Shown here in pieces: positions 1 to 7,100 of a DNA stretch of 8,647 bases. Made by a program: the position numbers and the translations under genes. The stretch covers positions 1 through 8,647 of the forward strand of contig JBBQKP010000146.1 of assembly GCA_038326995.1 (NCBI GenBank), read 5' to 3'. The stretch is from JBBQKP01 sp038326995 (GTDB lineage: Bacteria > Planctomycetota > Phycisphaerae > Tepidisphaerales > Tepidisphaeraceae). The notes under the pieces are model-generated. The model saw nothing but the letters and a program-made list of their open reading frames with translations, was not told where the DNA came from and ran no database searches. Numbering within the stretch: position 1 is the first letter of the stretch; every line of letters starts with the position of its first letter.

Positions 1-657
1 ATTAACGATCTCATCCAATCGAGTGAACTCTTGCGGAATAAGTACCGATTGGATCTGGCCTTCAATCTTATCATCATCCAACGATTCACGTACACTTAAC
101 AACTTGAACAGAGCATCAACGCCGAGAAGTCGGAGTTCCCAAGCAGATCGCGATCCGCGAACCTGCGCTTCTAGTTCTTCAGTTTCTTTTTCGGCGATGA
201 CGATTAGGCTTGATACTCGATCATCGTTCAAGGCTCGCTCTTCAGTCATTCGACGACGCCAACGCGCGAGCTTTGTGAGCTCAATTCGGTGAGTACTCGA
301 CGTCTTAGATTCGACCAGCAACGTATGCCCATCCTTCGCTATCCAGATTCCGTCAGCTGAATCTTCACCGCTGCGGCCGCGATACCGCCCAAATTCAACC
401 GAAAATCCGAGACGACGTCCAACTTCGTTGACGAGATCTTGGAGCACAAATCCAAAGCCTTCGTAACGGTCGTTTAGTGCCTCGTCTTTCCAGCGCGCTA
501 GACGTTCACTCGGTGCAGCCGCTAACAATTGTCGTAGCTCTTCCGCTGTTGCGCCGCCGTCAAGCAAGCGACCGTCTCCCGCAAAAGCAATCAGCTGATG
601 CAGTCGCTTATCTTCAAATTGACCACGGTTGTCTTTCCAGAGATCTATCAGTCCCAT
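1..657 (-). CDS. PD-(D/E)XK nuclease-like protein, C-terminus cut by window edge
   Basis: Reading the minus strand from the ATG at 657, the frame stays open for 219 codons to base 1, so the C-terminus is outside the window. A probable nuclease core is visible: Asp102 (in ADGIW), then a beta-strand ending in Glu116-Ser-Lys118 (LLVESKTS), the D-x13-E-x-K spacing of PD-(D/E)XK enzymes. A helix rich in acidic residues precedes it (about 71-85), and a strand with SLIVIAEKE follows. The N-terminal 60 residues (MGLIDLWKDNRGQFEDKR onward) form a helical region I associate with uncharacterised restriction-endonuclease-like proteins, from memory only. Upstream in-frame codons contain no ATG, GTG or TTG before the frame reaches the palindrome at 684-697, which supports the 657 start; the nearest SD-like AGGA lies about 12 nt upstream, too far to be convincing. 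It uses TTA, CTA, ATA and GTA codons and is AT-richer than its neighbours, suggesting transfer. Substrate unknown; a DNA-cleaving defence role is inferred. Confidence 0.72.
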   Translation of the reverse strand, partial: MGLIDLWKDNRGQFEDKRLHQLIAFAGDGRLLDGGATAEELRQLLAAAPSERLARWKDEALNDRYEGFGFVLQDLVNEVGRRLGFSVEFGRYRGRSGEDSADGIWIAKDGHTLLVESKTSSTHRIELTKLARWRRRMTEERALNDDRVSSLIVIAEKETEELEAQVRGSRSAWELRLLGVDALFKLLSVRESLDDDKIEGQIQSVLIPQEFTRLDEIVN

Positions 658-683
658 GCGTGTATCATCCTGACTATGACAGT

Positions 684-697
684 AACGGTCAACCGTT
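684..697. promoter_or_regulatory. Palindromic operator-like site upstream of the nuclease gene
   Basis: A perfect inverted repeat, AACGGT-CA-ACCGTT (6-bp arms, 2-nt centre), lies 26 bp upstream of the nuclease start codon at 657. On the minus strand it follows a TATTTT hexamer (703-708) that could be a -10 element and contains a TTGACC. The position fits a repressor site controlling the nuclease gene, but no regulator is visible in the window and a 6-bp palindrome can occur by chance. Confidence 0.35.
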
Positions 698-883
698 CTA
701 AAATACTCGGTATCGCTCTGAGAATCCTTGCTTCTTTTCGATGCCCCAGCCCAAGTCCGCCACCAACGGGTTGATAAAGTCGATGCGGATGAGCGTCTCG
801 TTGTAGTCGGACGACCGAATCTGATCGGACTGCTGGGGGAAGCGGTCGATGAGGCGTTTGATCGTGTCAGGCGCATTGGATAT
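698..883 (-). pseudogene. Remnant of Eco57I/type IIG-like restriction-modification enzyme N-terminus
   Basis: The minus-strand frame is open from 1018 down to a TAG at 698-700 but holds no ATG, GTG or TTG before the conserved part, so it cannot start normally. From about 883 it reads ISNAPDTIKRLIDRF, then SSDYNETLIRIDFINPL, then VADLGWGIEKKQGFSERYR, then stops. The pattern of helix, YNE, (R)xxFINPL, LGW and xKQG(F/Y)xExYR closely matches the N-terminal region that precedes the methyltransferase domain of Eco57I-like, type IIG and related restriction-modification proteins, as I remember it. Those proteins run to many hundreds of residues, whereas only about 60 remain here. Everything after the tyrosine-arginine is missing and replaced by the upstream region of the neighbouring nuclease gene. 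I read this as a decayed fragment left by a recombination or deletion near 700. A short functional peptide is unlikely. Confidence 0.6.
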
Positions 884-1039
884 ATGAACGACTCCGTGGC
901 TCGGGGAGTCGAGGCGGTAGAATAAAGCGACATAAAGTACGACCGCCCGCCTATCCCCATTACCCGCCCAAACGATGCGTTGCGATCTGCGTACTAGCGG
1001 TGATTCAGATCCATCACGCTAATTGATGGACCAAAACAG

Positions 1040-1126
1040 CGGAGAGGGAGGGATTCGAACCCACGCTACGATTGCTCGCAGACCGGTTTTCGAAACCGGC
1101 GCATTCAGCCGCTCTGCCACCTCTCC
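1040..1126 (-). tRNA. tRNA-Ser (anticodon CGA)
   Basis: The minus strand folds as a complete class II tRNA of 87 nt. The acceptor stem GGAGAGG (1126-1120) pairs with CCTCTCC (1047-1041), and the discriminator G is at 1040. The anticodon stem CCGGT/ACCGG closes the loop TTCGAAA, placing CGA at 1092-1090, which reads the serine codon UCG. A long variable arm and a T-loop GGTTCGAATCC are present, as expected for serine. CCA is not encoded: the bases after the discriminator are CTG. The open frames on both strands across it are the familiar spurious ORFs produced by serine tRNA genes. Its 3' end faces the nuclease and restriction-modification remnant, the side at which integrative elements usually insert. 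Confidence 0.97.
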
Positions 1127-1139
1127 GGGTGGAGGTAAG

Positions 1140-1168
1140 AACATAGCCGATCCGCGAAGCACCGTCAA
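1140..1168 (-). promoter_or_regulatory. sigma70-like promoter of tRNA-Ser
   Basis: On the minus strand, TTGACG (1168-1163) and TATGTT (1145-1140) are separated by exactly 17 nt. The -10 box ends 13 nt before the first tRNA base at 1126, so transcription would start a few bases upstream of the mature 5' end. Both hexamers are close to the housekeeping consensus. Confidence 0.75.
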
Positions 1169-1300
1169 AACATCCGTCGGTCCATTGGCATTATGGTGCG
1201 GCCTTTGTGACACTAATGCACGGTGCTGCTGTAAAACTCCGATTTTCTTGGGTTTTTCGGGCGTTTTATCGCCACTGAACCAATCTGACCTGAAATTTCC

Positions 1301-1329
1301 TTTACTTACATTGACCTAACCGATATACT
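1301..1329 (+). promoter_or_regulatory. Possible promoter of the imuA-imuB-dnaE2 cassette
   Basis: TTTACT (1301-1306) and TATACT (1324-1329) are spaced by 17 nt in the AT-richer stretch between the tRNA and the cassette. The -10 box is good, the -35 box moderate. A start near 1336 would leave about 345 nt before imuA, including the small ORF at 1377. No recognisable LexA operator overlaps it: I looked for GAAC-N4-GTTC, CTGT-N8-ACAG and GTTC-N7-GTTC forms. Confidence 0.35.
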
Positions 1330-1376
1330 AACATCGCCAGAACATACACCTCCTCCTTGCCGCTCACTCCACCTCT

Positions 1377-1628
1377 ATGAATCTCATCCAGCACCTCATC
1401 GCCGCCCGGCACGACATGCCCGCCGACTGGGCCTCACTCCAGCGCAGCCCGCACCAAAGGCCCTGCCCGGACGCGCCGTGGATGCCCGGAATGATCGGCA
1501 TTCGACTGGCGCTCCAGCGCGAAATCATTATTCCAATGCCTATTCCAATGCCTATTCCACTTCGCAATCCCAGACGCGCCCGAAGCGCCCGCCACGACAG
1601 CAACCAGGCGCTTCTCTTCGCCGCTTAG
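1377..1628 (+). CDS. Small unrecognised ORF upstream of imuA
   Basis: An 83-codon frame, ATG to TAG, begins about 48 nt after the possible -10 box and ends 54 nt before imuA. Its first 45 codons have mostly G or C at third positions, like the cassette genes, which argues mildly for coding. No Shine-Dalgarno sequence is visible, but none is visible for the cassette genes either. The protein has a short amphipathic N-terminus (MNLIQHLIAARHDMPADW), a middle containing PMPIPMPIP from a 12-bp DNA repeat, and an Arg-rich tail. I recognise no family and no transmembrane segment. It could be a leader gene of the operon, a decayed gene, or non-coding leader. Other frames over the same bases are also open, so the evidence is weak. 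Confidence 0.33.
   Translation: MNLIQHLIAARHDMPADWASLQRSPHQRPCPDAPWMPGMIGIRLALQREIIIPMPIPMPIPLRNPRRARSARHDSNQALLFAA
1530..1559 (+). repeat. 12-bp tandem repeat, 2.5 copies
   Basis: ATTCCAATGCCT occurs twice head to tail and is followed by ATTCCA. The unit is a multiple of three, so in the frame of the small ORF at 1377 it encodes repeating Ile-Pro-Met-Pro. A unit gain or loss would not shift the frame. Confidence 0.9.
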
Positions 1629-1682
1629 TGCAGATTCACCGCCCCGGCCCGCCGCTTTTCACTTAGTCCTTCGATTTCCATC

Positions 1683-2468
1683 ATGCCTTACGTCCTGGCC
1701 CATGATCGCACGCTGCACTTTTCGGAGCTGCCCCGCACGCCCGGAAGCGGCCGGACGTTTTCGAGCGGATTTCCGCCGCTCGATCGCATTCTTCCCGGTC
1801 ACGCCCTCTCGCGCGGGGCCGCCCATGAACTGCTTTATTTCCCGCATCACGCCCCGCCGTGGTTCGTGGCGCTGTCGCTTTCGCTCGAGCTGTTGCGAGA
1901 GAGCAAGACGACTCGACTCGTCTGGTTTGATCTGGACAAAACACTCAACCCCATCGCGCTGTATCAGGCGGGCGTAGGGTCGGATCGGCTGCTGATCTTG
2001 CGACCTTCGTGCGAGCGCGATTTGCTATGGGCCCTGGCCGAGTGCCTTAGGTCTCCCGCCGTCGGTGCGGTCGTCGCGTTATTGCCCGCGCGTCTCACGC
2101 CCGCTGGCGCACGTCGACTCCAGCTCGCCGCCAGCAGCGGCGCGACCGCGATTTTTCTGCGCCCCCACACGCCGCACACCCACCACCACGCCGCGGCGAC
2201 GCGTCTACTGGTCGAACCCGCGCCCGCGCCAGACCCCCACACCAGGCGGTGGCGCATCCAACTCATCCACGGTCATGGAGGACTGCTCAATCACCCTGTT
2301 TTTATAGAGCGCCACCATGCACCATCAGTCGTCCCTGAACTCATCCCCGAACTCGCCCCCGCACTCACGCCTTCACTCGCCGCTGATCTGCTGCATTCGT
2401 CTGCCCCAATTTCCAATCGACCGGGTCAACCGTCTGTTCAAACGGGTCGCAAATACCTCGCTGGATAG
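1683..2468 (+). CDS. imuA: ImuA, RecA-like accessory protein of the mutagenesis cassette
   Basis: This 261-residue protein has the order of landmarks typical of ImuA. FSSGFPPLDRILPG (26-39) is the segment usually read as S/TGxxxLDxxLPGG. SRGAAHELL (43-51) follows. AVGAVVALLPARL then leads into TPAGARRLQLAASSGATAIFLRP (126-161). No Walker A P-loop is visible, as expected for ImuA, which has a RecA-like fold without clear ATP binding. A His-rich patch (HTPHTHHH) lies at 162-169. RWRIQLIHGHGGLLNHP (190-206) matches the usual C-terminal end of the domain. Residues after about 215 come from a 12-bp DNA repeat (PELI, PELA, PALT, PSLA) and then from sequence that codes for ImuB in another frame, so they are probably a non-conserved tail. 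Known role: partner of ImuB and DnaE2 in damage-induced translesion synthesis. No Shine-Dalgarno precedes the ATG. Confidence 0.88.
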   Translation: MPYVLAHDRTLHFSELPRTPGSGRTFSSGFPPLDRILPGHALSRGAAHELLYFPHHAPPWFVALSLSLELLRESKTTRLVWFDLDKTLNPIALYQAGVGSDRLLILRPSCERDLLWALAECLRSPAVGAVVALLPARLTPAGARRLQLAASSGATAIFLRPHTPHTHHHAAATRLLVEPAPAPDPHTRRWRIQLIHGHGGLLNHPVFIERHHAPSVVPELIPELAPALTPSLAADLLHSSAPISNRPGQPSVQTGRKYLAG

Positions 2469-4152
2469 TCTGGCGGTTCCACTGGTGCTCATCCGCACCT
2501 CGTCCAATCGGCAAAGCATTGTCAGTTGCTGTCACCTTGCCGCGGCGCGTGGCGTTCGCCCGCGTCAGATGCTCGCACAGGCACGTGCGAACTGTCCGCT
2601 TCTGCGCGTCGTCGAGCACGAACCGCTGGCCGACAGACAGGCACTGCTGGCCGTCGCACGCTGGTGCTTCCGCTTCACGCCGATCGTCCAGCTCGATCTG
2701 CCAGACCTGCCAGACGACGCGAATCTAGCCCATCACAACTCGCTCCATTTCGAACCCAAGGCCGCCCACCCGCGTAAGCAACTCCGCACCCGTTCCAAAC
2801 TGCTCGGATTCGAACTCGCCCATCACACGTGTCTCTACCTCGACCTCACCGGCAGTGCTCACCTTTTCGGCGGAGCTGATCCGACAATTCGTCTGATTCA
2901 ATCCGCGTTTCGACGTTTCTGCATCACATGCCGCATCGCGCCAGGCCTCACCCCCGGACACGCCCACGCCCTCACGTTCCAGACTCATTCCCAAATTTCG
3001 TCCGCGCTTTCGTCCGCACTCTCTCCAATTCCTCCTCACAGCATTCCATCACATCGCCGGTCGGCACAGACGCCTGCCGCGACATCACTTAACCATCTTC
3101 CAGTCGCCGCCCTGCGATTAAACGACTTATTGCTTTCGACGCTTCACCATCTGGGCGTTCACACGATAGGCCTGCTGCGGGCATTGCCGCGCGACAAGCT
3201 GCCCGCGCGTCTGGGCACGCTGGCGCTCAAACGGCTCGATCAGCTCGACGGCAAACTCGCCGAGCCTCTCACGCCCGTCGAACCCTTTGCGCCGATTTTG
3301 ATCAAGCGTCACTGGGATTTTTCGGTCGATTCCATCGACACACTTCGGCCCGTCTTCGACGACATCCTGGCCCGCCTGACCAGGGAGCTTCATCGACGCG
3401 GCCGAGGTGTCACACACGCCCTGCTCACCCTCTCACGCCACTACGAAGAGCCGCTCATACGCGATCTCCGCTTCGCCCGGCCCGCAAGCAACGTCAAGGA
3501 TTTCCTCCGGCTGATTCAACTCTCCACCGATCATTTCACTCAGGAGACGGCAAAGAAAAAAGGCCGCCGAACCGTAAAAACGAACGGCGACGTCATCGCC
3601 CCCGCAGGCTTCACCGCCGCCGAGATTCGCGTCGTCACCTCCGTCCCTCTCGTCCAGCAGCAAACCCAGTTCATCGACACGCAGGACGAAGATCTGCGCA
3701 CCGCGGCCGTGCATCTGACGGAGTCGCTCGTCTCGCGTCTTGGCAATCCGTCGGTGGCTCGCGCCGATCCTGTCGAATCGTTTTTGCCCGAGCGCGCCTG
3801 GCATGAATTGCCTGCGATATCTCATCAGAGTCGTGCTCATCACAATCTTCCCGAACACGCCACTTCGCCTTTGCCCTGGCTCGATGCGCCGCTTCGATTG
3901 CACGCACCGATCGAAGTCCGCGCCGTCGTCTCACCCAGCGAGGACCGCGACGGAAAGCCCATTCAAATCACCTGGCCGAGCGGACGCGTCACGCCGATCC
4001 CACACGCCGTCGGCCCCATCCGCGTCTCGGGCGAATGGTGGCGCGACCACACCAAAACCCGCGACTACTTTCACATCCACGACAATCAGGGCCAATACTA
4101 CTTTCTTTTTCGCGTGCTTGATTCATCGCGATGGTTCTTACAAGGACAGTAG
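2317..4152 (+). CDS. imuB: ImuB, catalytically inactive Y-family polymerase-like protein
   Basis: The 611-residue product has the ImuB landmarks. LICCIRLPQFPIDRV (23-37) replaces the metal-binding N-terminus of active Y-family polymerases. RGVRPRQMLAQARANCPLL (78-96) follows, then LYLDLTGSAHLFGGA (173-187), where catalytic enzymes carry acidic residues. RPVFDDILARLTRELHRRGRGV (344-365) begins the little-finger-like region. DPVESFLPERAWHELP (484-499) and the C-terminal GEWWRDHTKTRDYFHIHD...RWFLQGQ are characteristic of ImuB. Known role: scaffold linking DnaE2 and ImuA to the sliding clamp. The expected clamp-binding motif (QxxLF-like, after a conserved Pro-Leu) appears as QQTQF at 448-452, with Gln in place of Leu. 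A low-complexity Ser/Pro/His linker (about 222-258) makes it longer than many relatives. The ATG at 2317 overlaps imuA by 152 nt. No ATG, GTG or TTG occurs between it and the conserved core, so this start is likely. Confidence 0.9.
   Translation: MHHQSSLNSSPNSPPHSRLHSPLICCIRLPQFPIDRVNRLFKRVANTSLDSLAVPLVLIRTSSNRQSIVSCCHLAAARGVRPRQMLAQARANCPLLRVVEHEPLADRQALLAVARWCFRFTPIVQLDLPDLPDDANLAHHNSLHFEPKAAHPRKQLRTRSKLLGFELAHHTCLYLDLTGSAHLFGGADPTIRLIQSAFRRFCITCRIAPGLTPGHAHALTFQTHSQISSALSSALSPIPPHSIPSHRRSAQTPAATSLNHLPVAALRLNDLLLSTLHHLGVHTIGLLRALPRDKLPARLGTLALKRLDQLDGKLAEPLTPVEPFAPILIKRHWDFSVDSIDTLRPVFDDILARLTRELHRRGRGVTHALLTLSRHYEEPLIRDLRFARPASNVKDFLRLIQLSTDHFTQETAKKKGRRTVKTNGDVIAPAGFTAAEIRVVTSVPLVQQQTQFIDTQDEDLRTAAVHLTESLVSRLGNPSVARADPVESFLPERAWHELPAISHQSRAHHNLPEHATSPLPWLDAPLRLHAPIEVRAVVSPSEDRDGKPIQITWPSGRVTPIPHAVGPIRVSGEWWRDHTKTRDYFHIHDNQGQYYFLFRVLDSSRWFLQGQ
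2335..2382 (+). repeat. 12-bp imperfect minisatellite in the imuA/imuB overlap
   Basis: Four degenerate 12-bp units follow one another: CTGAACTCATCC, CCGAACTCGCCC, CCGCACTCACGC and CTTCACTCGCCG. They are read in two frames. In imuA they give PELI-PELA-PALT-PSLA-like repeats; in imuB they give LNSS-PNSP-PHSR-LHSP. They fill the space between the imuB start codon and the first conserved ImuB residues. Confidence 0.8.
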
Positions 4153-4178
4153 CCGCGCCATTTTAATGCTGACTTCCC

Positions 4179-7100
4179 ATGCCCGAGCATCCACACGACA
4201 AGCTGTACGTTCCGCCCCCGCCGCCGATTTCCGTGTCGCCGTGCGATCTCGCGTACGCCGAGCTTCAGGTGACGACGAATTTTTCGTTTCTGCAGGGTGC
4301 ATCTCACCCGGAGGAGCTCGCGCACACGGCCGCGCGGCTGGGCTATCGCGCCATCGGCGTGACGGATCACAACACGCTCGCGGGCGCAGTCCGCATGCAC
4401 GAGGCCGCCGAAAGCTGCGGCATGCCCCTCGTCATCGGCACGCGAATCTCACTCACCGACGCGCCCGATCTTCTCGTCTGGCCGGAAGACCGCGCCGCCT
4501 ACGCTCGCCTTTGCCGTCTGCTGACTCTTGGAAAATCTCGTGTCGCCAAAGGTGAGTTTCAGCTCTCGCTCGCAGAATTTCTCGACGGCGTTCAAGGGCC
4601 TGGTGTTCAAGGTTTTGGCACTCAGGGTTTTTTCGTCGCACTCACGCGCCCACACGACACTATCGCCGATCTTTATGACGCGCTGAAAGACCGCTTGTCT
4701 CTGGTTCTTTCCGTTCATTACACGACCGACCATTCGATCGATCTCGAGCAAATCTCACGCTACGCCGCCCGATTTTCCGTGCCTCTTTTGGCGACCAATG
4801 ATGTGCACTATCACGATCAAATTCGACGTCCGCTGCAAGACGTGCTGACCTGCATCCGCAGCGGCTGCACCATCCACGCCGGCGGGCATAATCTGTTCCC
4901 CAACGGCGAACGGTATCTCAAATCGCCCGCTCAGATGCATCACCTTTTTGCATCGCTTCCTCAGGCGCTTCGTCGCGGAATCGACATCGCACGCGCCTGC
5001 ACTTTTAAAATGACCGACCTGCGATACGACTACCCGCACGAACTCGTACCCGCCGGTCTTTCGCCGATTCAACACCTCCGGAATCTGACCATCGCCGGTG
5101 CTCTTTCACGTTTCGATAGCCACATTCCCGACTCCGTACGATTGCTGATCGAGCACGAGTTCAAGCTCATCGAGCAGCTCCATTTCGAATATTATTTTCT
5201 GACCGTTCACGACATCGTGGTCTTCGCACGCTCACGCGACATCCTTTGCCAGGGACGCGGATCCGCCGCCAATAGCGCGGTCTGCTACTGCCTGGGCATC
5301 ACCAATGTCGATCCGACTCAGATCGATCTTCTTTTCGAGCGATTCATCTCCGCCGCACGAAACGAACCGCCTGACATTGACGTCGATTTCGAGCACGAGC
5401 GACGCGAGGAAGTGCTTCAATACATCTACGCGAAATACGGCCGCCAGCGGTCGGCGATGTGCGCCGAAGTCATCAGCTATCGCGGCCGGTCCGCCGTGCG
5501 CGAAGTCGGAAAAGCGCTGGGCCTTTCTCTCGATCAGGTCGACCAGATGGCAAGGCGTCTGGACTGGTGGCATCGCGGCGTCCTGACCAGCGAGCAAGTG
5601 CAGCAGGCAGGGCTCGACCCGCACGATCCGACCGTCAAAAAAGTTCTGGATCTCGCGCAACAAATCCTCGGCTTTCCCCGCCATCTCGGCCAACACGTCG
5701 GCGGCATGGTCATGACCCACACCGCACTTTGCGAACTCGTTCCCATCGCCAACGCCGCCATGGAAAATCGCACCGTCATCGAATGGGACAAGGACGACAT
5801 CGACACCATCGGCATGATCAAGGTCGATTGCCTGGGCCTGGGAATGTTGTCCGTTATTTCGCGTGCGAATCACCTGATTAATCCATCGATCACGGGCCGC
5901 GATACCGCGCCGCAAAAGGCATCGCCGCTCGCGCTCTCGCCGACAGATGCCTCGGTGTATGACATGATCTGCGACGCCGACACCATCGGCGTTTTTCAGA
6001 TCGAAAGCAGGGCGCAGATGTCGATGCTGCCACGACTGAAGCCGCGCTGCTTTTACGATCTGGTCATCGAGGTGGCGATCGTCAGACCCGGGCCGATCCA
6101 AGGCGACATGGTGCACCCATATTTGCGCCGCAGGTGCGGCGAGGAATCCGTCAGCTTTCCGAGCGAAGCGCTCGCGCGCGTTCTGGGCAAAACGCTCGGC
6201 GTCCCACTCTTTCAAGAACAGGCGATGAAAGTCGCGATGGTCGGCGCGAACTTCAGCGCAGAAGAGGCAGACCAGCTCCGACGCGCCATGGCCCAGTGGC
6301 GCAAAAACGACAAAATTCAGGTGTTCAAGCAGCGAATCATTGAAGGAATGCTCGGCAATGGTTACACGCAGGAATTTGCCGATCAATGTTTCAGACAAAT
6401 CAAAGGATTCTGCGAGTACGGTTTTCCCGAATCGCACGCCGCGAGTTTTGCACATCTGGTTTACGTCTCGGCATGGCTCAAGCGGTATCACCCTGCCGCA
6501 TTCTGTGCGGCGCTGATCAATTCTCAGCCGATGGGTTTTTACGCGCCGGCCCAACTCGTTCGAGACGCCATCGATCACGGCGTTCAAGTCCGCGCGGCCG
6601 ACATCAATCACAGTGACTGGGATTGCACACTCGAAACGCCCACGCCCGACGCGCCACTCTCGCCCAGACTTCGGGCAGATTTCGGTTCACGCGGGCCCGC
6701 CGTTCGAATGGGGCTGTGCATGCTCAAGGGAATGAAGCAGACGGTGATCGAAGCGATGATCGATAGCCGAAATCGGCAAGGCAATTTTGCCAGCATCGAC
6801 GATCTGCAACAGCGAACGCGAATCGGCCGCACGACGATCCGGCAACTCGCCGAGGCGGACGCTTTCGGGTCGCTCGGGCTGTCACGGCGCAAAGCACTTT
6901 GGAACGCGCTCGCGCTGGAAGACGAAGCGCGCCCTCTCGCCGAGTCAGCCACCTTGTTCGACGATTCCGCAACGCTCCTGCCCGCCATGCCGCACGGACA
7001 GGAAGTGCTGACCGACTACGCGACGATCGGCCTGTCGCTGAAAGATCATCCGATCGCACTGGTTCGAAGCGAACTGAAAAAAGCACGCGTCATGACCTGC

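Noticed and set aside
23..925. Plus-strand frames over the left region
   Set aside because: They lie opposite the nuclease-like gene and the restriction-modification remnant, both of which show motif-bearing protein on the minus strand.
1019..1319. Open frames on both strands across the tRNA (products containing GGIRTH and VAERLNAPVSKTG)
   Set aside because: These are the well-known false ORFs translated from serine tRNA genes; the tRNA explains the sequence completely.
1311..1329. TTGACC followed by TATACT as a promoter
   Set aside because: The spacer is only 7 nt, too short for sigma70. TTTACT at 1301 with a 17-nt spacer is the better pairing.
1530..1559. CRISPR-like repeat array
   Set aside because: The unit is 12 bp, directly abutting and without spacers. 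No CRISPR repeats or cas genes are visible anywhere in the window.
1364..1603. Minus-strand frame with a GIGIGIGIGI run as a membrane peptide
   Set aside because: The run is the complement of the 12-bp DNA repeat. The start, flanking codons and lack of a promoter or ribosome site give no support.
3740..4555. 271-codon plus-strand frame spanning the imuB/dnaE2 junction
   Set aside because: It overlaps the conserved C-terminus of ImuB and the PHP domain of DnaE2 in another frame, and is Arg/Ser-rich without any motif, typical of an out-of-frame reading.
5232..6611. 459-codon open frame on the minus strand opposite dnaE2
   Set aside because: The plus strand here encodes the conserved polymerase core with its catalytic motifs. 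Long antisense frames are common opposite G/C-rich third positions, and the antisense product shows no recognisable domain.
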